Positions 45,601-57,600 of a stretch of 64,000 bases of DNA are shown here, in pieces. Position numbers and translations under genes: made by a program. The notes below the pieces were generated by a model that saw nothing but the letters and a program-made list of their open reading frames with translations, had not been told where the DNA came from and searched no databases. Numbering within the stretch: position 1 is the stretch's first letter; every line of letters starts with the position of its first letter. Where the stretch lies: positions 43,430,048 to 43,494,047 of the forward strand of contig CM051034.1 of assembly GCA_027627225.1 (NCBI GenBank), read 5' to 3'. This DNA is from Congeria kusceri. Lineage: Eukaryota; Mollusca; Bivalvia; Myida; Dreissenidae.

Positions 45601-48600
45601 ACTAAAAATAAAAAAAATAAAAAAATAATAGATTACGGTCATGACAATGATAATGCTGGCTCAGATAATTGAGACCAATTTCGGCAGAATTATTGCCCTT
45701 AGTTTTTGGTTGTGTCTATAAATTCTACTTTCGGTTTCATGAACATCAGCCAACTTAGCACCACTGGACCACCTCAGCACCACCGGACCACCTCATTTTA
45801 AGAAATTCGCACAAAACTAACCAAAATTACAAATTATTGCAAAACATGTAACGCGTATGTGAAGACATTTTTATTAGTGATCATCGTCAGTCGTCAAACA
45901 CTTCTTAATGGGTTGTAGTAGGAACACAGACGGATAAGCATGTCAGTACATAGAGTATCATAGACATATTTTATCAATGACTTCAACTTATAAAAATCCT
46001 ACAGCCTTTATTTTTGTACATTATTTAATGAAACTACGAACCAGTTCATCATTCCTAATGGTAATGGCATTGGCCAATTTCTTAAAAAGCACCTTTATCA
46101 TAAAGAAAATAATACAAAATTGGTAAGTCATACCATATTTTTGCACCACCGGACCACCTCGGAAGTCACCACTGGACATTTTCCTAACACCTCGAAATGA
46201 GGTTGTCCCGTGAGTCTCCTAACCGTGATTTTGAAACCATTGAACAAACATAATACACAACCAGCACAGACGTTTAGAAGGTGGCTCAGACATTTTAACA
46301 CTGTACTAACTTTGCAGAAGAATGATAGTTCGTAAGTAACATCAAACATAAATACTCAATCATTTTTTTCAAGACAGCCGGTTCTGCTCAACATTGGTTT
46401 AATTGCTTTGATAGACTGTAAATTTGACCAACATCAATCATATTGTTTTAATTTAAGTAATCATTAATACTGGTTACATTATTTATAGTTATTACCTTAG
46501 TTATATAAATTGTTTGTAAAATGTTAAAATATTGTCTAAACAAATGAAAACAGTCTAATTAACATACTGTTTGTTGTTCACACTTTATAGGCAATACCCA
46601 TTTATTTAGCGACTAAAAACGCTTATCTGGAGTCCTAATATGATGTCGAACCGTTGCCCCTAATTATCGGATTAAGCGTGCAATCACACTGCGGCAAGAC
46701 AATCGCGAGCTAAAGATAATCGATAACATCAGATTGTCACACAAGTTCGGTTTACAGAGGTCAATTTGTACTCCGCAACAAAGCGATGTACCGCTCCTGC
46801 TGTTCGATATTCGGAATACAGAGGTTCCGGTATACCGAGGGTTTTTGCACATTAAACATATAGGCAAAAAAACGGGACCGGAGCATCTGTTCGGTTTTCA
46901 GAGAGTTCTGGTTTATAGAGAGTTCGGTTTTAAGGGAGTACACTGTATATTGTATTTACGTTTCAACATATTTTATTTCCATCGTATAAGTATATTTTAC
47001 ATCAACCATGGTAAAAGTGAACAAATACAGCATTCAAAGGAAAAGTGTTGAACCATATCGTATCTCTTTACTAAATGCATACATTTGTGTGTTGCTGATA
47101 TTTGGCCAGTGACATTTTAATACAGATGTCATTTTAAAATGTTATTTTGTTCTGTACTGTTTTTACACAGAGTAATACAGTTACAGAAATTTCCCGATTT
47201 AAGGATAAGTATAAAATTATCTTAAGATGCTTTGTGAATACCACCCCAGACTGACTGGGCAATTAGCTTCAAGTCCAGGATAACTTCATTTGTGAGTATT
47301 AGGTCAGTATGCCATAGCAATGTGTGCCATTCAGGCTGCCATTTATAGTGTACAAATATAGAAGGGGCTCTTGCAAGTGTTAGGTCAGTATGCCATAGCA
47401 ATGGTTGCCATTCAGGCTGCCATTTATAGTGTACCAATATAGAAGGGGCTCTTGCAAGTGTTAGGTCAGTATGCCATAGCAATGGTTGCCATTCATGCTG
47501 CCATTTATAGTGTACCAATATAGAAGGGGCTCTTGCAAGTGTTAGGTCAGTATGCCATAGCAATGTGTGCCATTCATGCTGCCATTTATAGTGTACCAAT
47601 ATAGAAGGGGCTCTTGCAAGTGTTAGGTCAGTATGCCATAGCAATGTGTGCCATTCATGCTGCCATTTATAGTGTACCAATATAGAAGGGGTTCTTGCGA
47701 GTGTTAGGTCAGTATGCCATAGCAATGGTTGCCATTCATGCTGCCATTTATAGTGTACCAATATAGAAGGGGATCTTGCAAGTGTTAGGTCAGTATGCCA
47801 TAGCAATGGTTGCCATTCATGCTGCCATTTATAGTGTACCAATATAGAAGGGGCTCTTGCAAGTGTTAGGTCAGTATGCCATAGCAATGTTTGCCATTCA
47901 GGCTGCCATTTATAGTGTACAAATATAGAAGGGGCTCTTGCAAGTGTTAGGTCAGTATGCCATAGCAATGGTTGCCATTCATGCTGCCATTTATAGTGTA
48001 CAAATATAGAAGGGGCTCTTGCAAGTGTTAGGTCAGTATGCCATAGCAATGGTTGCCATTCATGCTGCCATTTATAGTGTACCAATATAGAAGGGGCTCT
48101 TGCAAGTGTTAGGTCAGTATGCCATAGCAATGTGTGCCATTCAGGCTGCCATTTATAGTGTACAAATATAGAAGGGGCTCTTGCAAGTGTTAGGTCAGTA
48201 TGCCATAGCAATGGTTGCCATTCATGCTGCCATTAATGGTGTACAAATATAGAAGGGGCTCTCGAAAGTGTTAGGTCAGTATGCCATAGCAATGTTTGCC
48301 ATTCAGGCTGCCATTTATTGTGTACAAATATAGAAGGGGCTCTTGCGAGTGTTAGGTCAGTATGCCATAGCAATGGTTGCCATTCATGCTGCCATTTATA
48401 GTGTACCAATATAGAAGGGGCTCTTGCGAGTGTTCGGTCAGTATGCCATAGCAATGTGTGCCATTCATGCTGCCATTTATAGTGTACCAATATAGAAGGG
48501 GCTCTTGCGAGTGTTAAGTCAGTATGCCATAGCAATGTGTGCCATTCAGGCTGCCATTTATAGTGTACAAATATAGAAGGGGCTCTTGCAAGTGTTAGGT

Positions 48601-51600
48601 CAGTATGCCATAGCAATGGTTGCCATTCAGGCTGCCATTTATAGTGTACCAATATAGAAGGGGCTCTTGCGAGTATTAGGTCAGTATGCCATAGCAATGT
48701 GTGCCATTCAGGCTGCCATTTATAGTGTACAAATATAGAAGGGGCTCTTGCGAGTATTAGGTCAGTATGCCATAGCAATGTTTGCCATTCATGCTGCCAT
48801 TTATAGTGTACAAATATAGAAGGGGCTCTTGCAAGTGTTAGGTCAGTATGCCATAGCAATGGTTGCCATTCATGCTGCCATTTATAGTGTACCAATATAG
48901 AAGGGGCTCTTGCAAGTGTTAGGTCAGTATGCCATAGCAATGTGTGCCATTCAGGCTGCCATTTATAGTGTACCAATATAGAAGGGGCTCTTGCAAGTGT
49001 TAGGTCAGTATGCCATAGCAATGTGTGCCATTCAGGCTGCCATTTATAGTGTACAAATATAGAAGGGGCTCTTGCGAGTATTAGGTCAGTATGCCATAGC
49101 AATGTGTGCCATTCAGGCTGCCATTTATAGTGTACCAATATAGAAGGGGCTCTTGCGAGTGTTAGGTCAGTATGCCATAGCAATGTGTGCCATTCAGGCT
49201 GCCATTTATAGTGTACAAATATAGAAGGGGCTCTTGCGAGTATTAGGTCAGTATGCCATAGCAATGTGTGCCATTCAGGCTGCCATTTATAGTGTACAAA
49301 TATAGAAGGGGCTCTTGCAAGTGTTAGGTCAGTATGCCATAGCAATGTTTGCCATTCATGCTGCCATTTATAGTGTACAAATATAGAAGGGGCTCTTGCA
49401 AGTGTTAGGTCAGTATGCCATAGCAATGTGTGCCATTCAGGCTGCCATTTATAGTGTACCAATATAGAAGGGGCTCTTGCGAGTGTTAGGTCAGTATGCC
49501 ATAGCAATGTGTGCCATTCATGCTGCCATTTATAGTGTACAAATATAGAAGGGGCTCTTGCAAGTGTTAGGTCTGTATGCCATAGCAATGTGTGCCATTC
49601 AGGCTGCCATTTATAGTGTACCAATATAGAAGGGGCTCTTGCGAGTGTTAGGTCAGTATGCCATAGCAATGTGTGCCATTCAGGCTGCCATTTATAGTGT
49701 ACAAATATAGAAGGGGCTCTTGCAAGTGTTAGGTCAGTATGCCATAGCAATGTGTGCCATTCAGGCTGCCATTTATAGTGTACCAATATAGAAGGGGCTC
49801 TTGCGCGTGTTAGGTCAGTATGCCATAGCAATGTGTGCCATTCAGGCTGCCATTTATAGTGTACCAATATAGAAGGGGCTCTTGCAAGTGTTAGGTCAGT
49901 ATGCCATAGAAATGTGTGCCATTCAGGCTGCCATTTATAGTGTACAAATATAGAAGGGGCTCTTGCAAGTGTTAGGTCAGTATGCCATAGCAATGTGTGC
50001 CATTCAGGCTGCCATTTATAGTGTACCAATATAGAAGGGGCTCTTGCAAGTGTTAGGTCAGTATGCCATAGCAATGTGTGCCATTCATGCTGCCATTTAT
50101 AGTGTACAAATATAGAAGGGGCTCTTGCAAGTGTTAGGTCAGTATGCCATAGCAATGTGTGCCATTCAGGCTGCCATTTATAGTGTACAAATATAGAAGG
50201 GGCTCTTGCGAGTGTTAGGTCAGTATGCCATAGCAATGTGTGCCATTCAGGCTGCCATTTATAGTGTACAAATATAGAAGGGGCTCTTGCGAGTATTAGG
50301 TCAGTATGCCATAGCAATGTGTGCCATTCAGGCTGCCATTTATAGTGTACAAATATAGAACGGGCTCTTGCAAGTGTTAGGTCAGTATGCCATAGCAATG
50401 TTTGCCATTCATGCTGCCATTTATAGTGTACAAATATAGAAGGGGCTCTTGCAAGTGTTAGGTCAGTATGCCATAGCAATGGTTGCCATTCATGCTGCCA
50501 TTTATAGTGTACCAATATAGAAGGGGCTCTTGCAAGTGTTAGGTCAGTATGCCATAGCAATGTGTGCCATTCAGGCTGCCATTTATAGTGTACCAATATA
50601 GAAGGGGCTCTTGCAAGTGTTAGGTCAGTATGCCATAGCAATGTGTGCCATTCATGCTGCCATTTATAGTGTACAAATATAGAAGGGGCTCTTGCAAGTG
50701 TTAGGTCAGTATGCCATAGCAATGTGTGCCATTCATGCTGCCATTTATAGTGTACCAATATAGAAGGGGCTCTTGCGAGTGTTAGGTCAGTATGCCATAG
50801 TAATGTGTGCCATTCAGGCTGCCATTTATAGTGTACAAATATAGAAGGGGCTCTTGCAAGTGTTAGGTCAGTATGCCATAGCAATGTGTGCCATTCAGGC
50901 TGCCATTTATAGTGTACCAATATAGAAGGGGCTCTTGCGAGTGTTAGGTCAGTATGCCATAGCAATGTGTGCCATTCAGGCTGCCATTTATAGTGTACAA
51001 ATATAGAAGGGGCTCTTGCAAGTGTTAGGTCAGTATGCCATAGCAATGTGTGCCATTCAGGCTGCCATTTATAGTGTACCAATATAGAAGGGGCTATTGC
51101 GAGTGTTAGGTCAGTATGCCATAGCAATGTGTGCCATTCAGGCTGCCATTTATAGTGTACAAATATAGAAGGGGCTCTTGCAAGTGTTAGGTCAGTATGC
51201 CATAGCAATGTGTGCCATTCAGGCTGCCATTTATAGTGTACCAATATAGACGGGGCTCTTGCAAGTGTTAGGTCAGTATGCCATAGCAATGTGTGCCATT
51301 CAGGCTGCCATTTATAGTGTACAAATATAGAAGGGGCTCTCGAAAGTTGTATTGATTTACGTTAGCCGATGTGGGAAATTTTCACATTTGATTGGATATT
51401 GAGAGAGGTCAAAAGTTCGAAAAGACAGCTGCACCGAAATAATAGAACATTGTCAATTTGCTAATCTATGAATAGTTCCCTTGAATATTGTGCTTCTGAA
51501 AGGACCTTGTTAATTTTACCTTCACTAGTCTTCCGTTTGGCTGCCATCTCTTCTGACCTTCTGGATGCTGCAAACATAAAAATGTATACCAGTTGAAATA

Positions 51601-54600
51601 GCTCTGAAGTACAAATTGAGCTTTTGCAATGAAATTTCATATGCAGATACCTTATATTGACATCTCGCTTGGGATTGCATATGATATGGGATGTGTAGGG
51701 TCAAGGTCACTGTTATTAAAAATAGATTTTTTTTGCTTGCTCAATAACTAAAAACAAATTGAGGTTATGGATTCCTAACCATAGCTGTATGACCTTCACC
51801 TTGCAACATTTCTTTTATTATTGTGCTGATGTAAGCATTTCATTCGAAACATTCGGTTTTTGTGGAATTTCCACATTTCTTGTTTGATTTTAGCTCATCT
51901 GTGTAGACCTGATTTGAAGGTGACATATTCATGCAACAACAAAAAATTTCAGTAAAGTATCTCATGTTACCATAGAACTTATTATGGTTTAAATGTCTAC
52001 ACAAAAAAATCATTGCTATCATATACCTCAGTGATTTTTATGCCCCCGGCATCTTGATACAGGAGGCATATAATGGTTGTCCTGTCCGTCTTTCCATCCT
52101 TCCGTCCGTGACAAGATTAAGTAGATTTTACCGTTTCCTCTAGCACCAACACCGCTTGCTACAACACTTTGATACTTACACAGTTGTTGATTATGACTAT
52201 CAACCCATATCACCCATCCTTGCTTTGACCTTGACCTAATTTGGACTTATAATAATTCAAAACTTCATTAACTAGTCAAGTACCTTTTTGTTGGAAGTAC
52301 GCACGCGCCTAAATATGTTAAAATATTTATGGCTAGATAAATCTCTTTGAGGTGTAAAGAATACATGTATGTCAACAATGATATCTCACCTTTTCAACTG
52401 TACACTGTCAGTTTGACCCAACACTGACCTTCAGGTGAGCGAGTATATGGTCATTTTGGCCTCAATATAGACTATCCCACTGGTAGGAGAATTGTATAAG
52501 ATACAATTGATATTTATAGCATCACTGTGTCTATTGTGTACTAATACAAAAGAAAACGCTCAAATGTAAAAAATGTATTTATTAACATTGCAAAACATCC
52601 AATTTATTGCCTCGACATGTCATACGTCATGTCAAATCATTCCAATAGCGTTGCGCGTATACGAAAGCTCTCATTTCGTGCGAACTGATATTCATTTATA
52701 TCCATGAGTATTCCAAATTCGTCTGCTATATTGTTGGGATGATGCGCCTAATCATTTATGACTAGCATAGTGGGAATGTTAGGATTGATTCTTTTGTGAC
52801 TAGCAGCTGGAAATTTTCACAACATTTGATTGGATATTCAGGAAGGTCAAAAGCTGGGTTAAACAGCTACGTCGAAAAATCGCTGTACCTTGTATAGAAA
52901 TCCTTTCGGAAACCCTAGTTGGAGTAGCGGGTGACCTTCTGGATGCTTCGGGTGTGTTGGCGGTGGCGGCGGGTTTGCGTGTGGCTGGCATGGCGGTGGC
53001 AGAGGGTGTGGATGTGGCTGGCGTAGTAGCTGTGGCATTGGCTGTGGCGGTGGCGGCAGTTGCCCGTGTGTCTGGCGTTGTGGCGGGTGTCCGTGTGGCG
53101 GTTGTTGGGGCGGTGGCGGCGGGTGTATGGGCGGTGGCGGCGGGTGTTTGGGCGGTGGCGGTGGCGGAGTGTGTCTGGTTGGTGGTGTTGACGGTTGAGC
53201 GTCTTTTCCCTTCAAAAATATTAAAAGAAACATTTCTACAATCTTATATCTTATAGGTATCATCTACTGAACGTAAATACTCTTGTAACTGAGATTTTGA
53301 AATTGTTTCAGTAGAAGCAAAAAACTGTTTTATTCGAATGATAACTATATTTCGGTATACCAAATTTCTGATTAGTGGACATGTGGAAAATAATGCAAAA
53401 CTACAAACTGAGGTATCTTTTTAGCTCACCTGAGCACAAGTGCTCATGGTGAGCTTTTGTGATCACCTTTTGTCCGTCGTACGTCGTGCATCATTCATCG
53501 TCAACATGTACCTTGTGAACACTCTAGAGGCCACATTTATTGGCCAATCTTCATGAAACTCTGTCAGAACATTTGTCCCAATGATATCTCAAACATTTTT
53601 GAAACTGGGTCATGTTGGGTCAAAAACTAGGTCACAAGGTCAAATTGATGAAAGGCTTGTGAACACTCTAGAAGTCACATTTTTTGCCCAATTAACATGA
53701 AACTTGCTCAGAACATTTGTTCAATGATATCTCGGCCGAGTGTGAAAATGGTTCCTCTCCATTGAACAACATGGCTGCCATTGGGCGGAGCAGTTTTCCT
53801 TATATGACTATAGAAAAAGCTTGTGAACACCCTAGAAGTAACAATTTTTGCCTAATCAACGTGAAACTTGCACAGAACATTTGTTCTAATGATATCTTGG
53901 CTGAGTTTGAAAAGGGTTCCGCTTCGTTGAAAAACATGGCCACCAGGGGGTGGGGCAGTTTTCCTTATATGGCTTTTTTTTTTAAACTTAACGTTAACAT
54001 TTTATACAGAATTTCATGTAAGTGCTCTTGCTGTAGTTTGTGACTTAAGACTTAATGCCTTATGTCATACAAGTGCTTTTACTTTTAAACAGGTAATTAC
54101 ATTTCGAAAATCAATACGATGTTTTTCGCGTATTTCTTCAGGTTTTTAATGCATTTGCATAGTAGTGGTTAGATTTGTATTTGAATGTTGTAAAAACATA
54201 TTATTCAGACTACATTCAGACTACAAAAGGCAATAAATTTAAAGTAAAGATATTTATATTCCTGCACTTATTTATTTTTTGCTAAAGTTGGGTTACTTCC
54301 CTTTGAAAAAATGCAGTTGTGTTATTTCAGACTCTGTAACATTCGTAGTCAAAATTCAAGTATGAGCACATAGAGTATATCACCACATTTATTTTTATGC
54401 CCACACTTTCAGAGGGGGAGCATATAGATTTTCCCTTTGCCAAGTCACATTTTTTGCCAATGAACATGAAACTTGGTCAGAACATAAAAAAGTTCTGATG
54501 ATGTCTCGGTTGAGTTCAAAAATGTTCGATCTGTTGAAAAACATGGCCGCCAGGTCAGGGCAGTTTCCCTTATGTGGCTATAGAAAATGCTTTTTTACAC

Positions 54601-57600
54601 TAGAAGTCACATTTAAACATGAAACTGGCTCAGAACCTTTGTTCTTATGATATCTTGACTGAGTTCAAAAATGGTTCCGCTCCCTTGAAAAACATGGCCA
54701 CCAGAGGGCGGGGCAGTTTTCCTTATATGGCTATTAAAAAAGCTTGTGAACATTCTAGTAACATTTTTCGCCAAATTAACATGAAACTTGCTCAGAACCT
54801 TTGTTCTTATGATGTCTTGGATGAGTTTGACAATGGTTCCACTCTGCTGAAAAATGTGGCCGTCATGGGGCAGGGCAGTTTTCCTTATATGGGTATAATG
54901 AAAACTTGAAAAGGCTTGTGAACACTCTAAAGGCCACATTTATTGCCCAAACTTCATGAAACTTGCCCAGATCCTTTGTTCCAATGATATCTTGGCGGAG
55001 TTTTAAAATGGCTCATATGTGGTCAAAAACTAGGTCAAAATGTGAAAACTCCAGTTTTGCCTAATCTTGAAAATTGTTCAGAACATTGTTTCAATCATAT
55101 CGTGGGACAAGTTCAAAACTGAGTCATGTGGGGTAAAAATACTAGGTTTGCATGGCAAAATTGAACAAAAAGCTTGAAAACATCATTGAAGCCACATTTA
55201 TGGGCCAATCATAACAAATTTGCTCAGAACAGTAGAGTTCCTTAGCCTGTCAGGGGAGCAGCCTAGGGCCTTTTGGTCCTCTTGTTGGCTTAAATTCGCT
55301 TAAAACATGGTTTGCAGACAATAACTCTTGAAAGGCTTGGTAATTGAAATTATTTTAGGAACATTGGTTTAACATTGGTTTAACGTCATTCAATACAGGT
55401 CAAGTTCGATTTTGATTACAAATCACTTAATGTTTACAGAGTTATGGCCCCTAGTGAACTTATTTTTTTCCAAATAACCTGTTTCTGGATGATAACTCAT
55501 GAAAGGCTTGACAGATTTAAATAATTTTTACTAAACATATTTAACTTCATTCGATTTTGGTTGCAAGCAACTAAATCGATACAAGGGTTAAGGTCTTTTT
55601 GACTTATTTCCTAAAAACACGGTTCTGGACATTATCTTAGGCCAGTCTGTTTTTAGCTCACCTGAGCACGAAGTGGTCGTGAGCTATTGGTATAGGGGAC
55701 CTCTCCGCGTCGTCCAATGACGTCAACAAATTGGACCGTTATCGTGTTGAAAGACTACATTTTTTATTCAATCTTGACCTAACTTGCACAGTATCTTGTG
55801 CAAAGCAATAATGTCCTTGTGCAGAGCATACTACCATTAGTATTGAAGGGATTCAAATAAAACTTCATAGAAGGGTAGTGGACAATGAGAGGAACTGCAG
55901 AGTTCAAGGACCATGACTACTTCTTCAATATTACAGAGTTATTGCCCTTTGTTCAATTTTTGCCAACATGTAACTGCTGTAATGTTGCCTACCTCTGACA
56001 AGCATATGCTTTGGGGGTATACGTCACATCCTGTGACAAGCCTTGTTTTTATTGTTGCTGATTGACACATTTGATTATAAATACCTGTCTATTATACTTT
56101 AGGTAGATATTTTACTAGGGTACCATTAAGGTGTTCTACCTTTATTCATAAATAAGTCTATGTTTCTGGGTTTCTTTCTCCTGTCCACTTTTAAACAACT
56201 GTGCCAACCAAAATACTTTAAATAGTTAAGCACGCTGTCTTCTGACAGCTCTTGCTCCTTCTATAGTAGGGACAGCTCTTGTTCCTTCTATAGTAGTGGC
56301 CGCTATAAGCCTTCATCCCATCAGCAAATTGTTTCATATCATGCAGTTTTTCCCTAAAACTGATCTTAACCCAGGATTTTTCCTTCCATGATTATGAACA
56401 TATTTTCCCGAAATGCCAACTGTAGCGCTATTTTTCAATTCCACAAAATGAGGACAAAGGGCCCCATCCCCAAGAGGTGAAATGAGGACAAAGGGTCCCA
56501 TCCCCAAGGGGTGAAATGAGGACAAAGGGCCCCATCCCCAAGAGGTGAAATGAGGACAAAGGGCCCCACCCCCAAGGGGTGAAATGAGGACAAAGGGCCC
56601 CATCCCCAAGGGGTGAAATGAGGACAAAGGCCCCCATCCCCAAGAGGTGAAATGAGGACAAAGGGCCCCACCCCCAAGGGGTGAAATGAGGACAAAGGGC
56701 CCCATCCCCAACGCGTGAAATGAGGACAATGGGCCCCATCCCCAAGAGGTGAAATGAGGACAAAGGGCCCCATCCCCAAGAGGTGAAATGAGGACAAAGG
56801 GCCCCATCCCCATGAGTTGAAATGAGGACTAAGGGCCCCATCCCAAAGAGGTGAAAAAACACCTGGAACTGCTCGTTATTTTAAACTGTATTTGGGTCCT
56901 GATGAGGTTCTACCCGAAATTTACAGCCGCTAACTAAACCACAAATCTTAAAATGGATACAATCTGATAAGATATTTAAGCTATCACTTCAATGAATGGA
57001 AAACAAACATACATTTGAACATCGTTATTTTGAACTCTATCTTTATTCAACTAAAATAAATTAGTTGAAATCGATTTTTTTTATTCGAATTATAATTATT
57101 TTGAAGTCTTAAGTTCGGTCCAAAACAAATATTTCACACTTAATCACCTATTGTTAATTTGAAGTTGTGGTCTTGATTGGTACTCAATGTTTTCACACAT
57201 TCTATGAAAAAATTTGCTGACAAAGCATATCAAAATATTGGCCATTATTTTCTAATGGTCACAATTAAGGCACATTTAGCCAAGTGAATTGCAATCAGTG
57301 TAAGTTTGCGCAAGGTATTCTGGATAATTGAAACTATTTTATTATTGGTGTCCCACCAAAGAAAGACTTTCAAATTGGTTAGCTGCCTACAAGCGGTAAA
57401 CTATAAAAAGGTCAAACAAATAACTAAAGGCTAGCATTTCTATCTCTATACCAAGTCAGGTGCGCTTGATAAGAATTAAAATTTTAAAAGTATTTTTTAC
57501 TATTTTATGAACTATATTGATCTGCTATACCGTCGTGTATTTGGATAAAAAGCCAAATTTGACGCGACTGTTACGGGTTTTTATAAAATGCTGAAAATGT

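Noticed and set aside
48233..51289. 1018-codon open frame as a giant repeat protein
   Set aside because: The 81-bp unit has no stop in one frame, so every copy inherits openness. Variants are as often replacing as silent, there is no ATG start, and it lies within an intron.
52859..53263. 134-codon proline-rich frame
   Set aside because: It overlaps exon 3 in another frame. Only the Ala/Thr/Pro frame joins in phase to exons 2 and 4.
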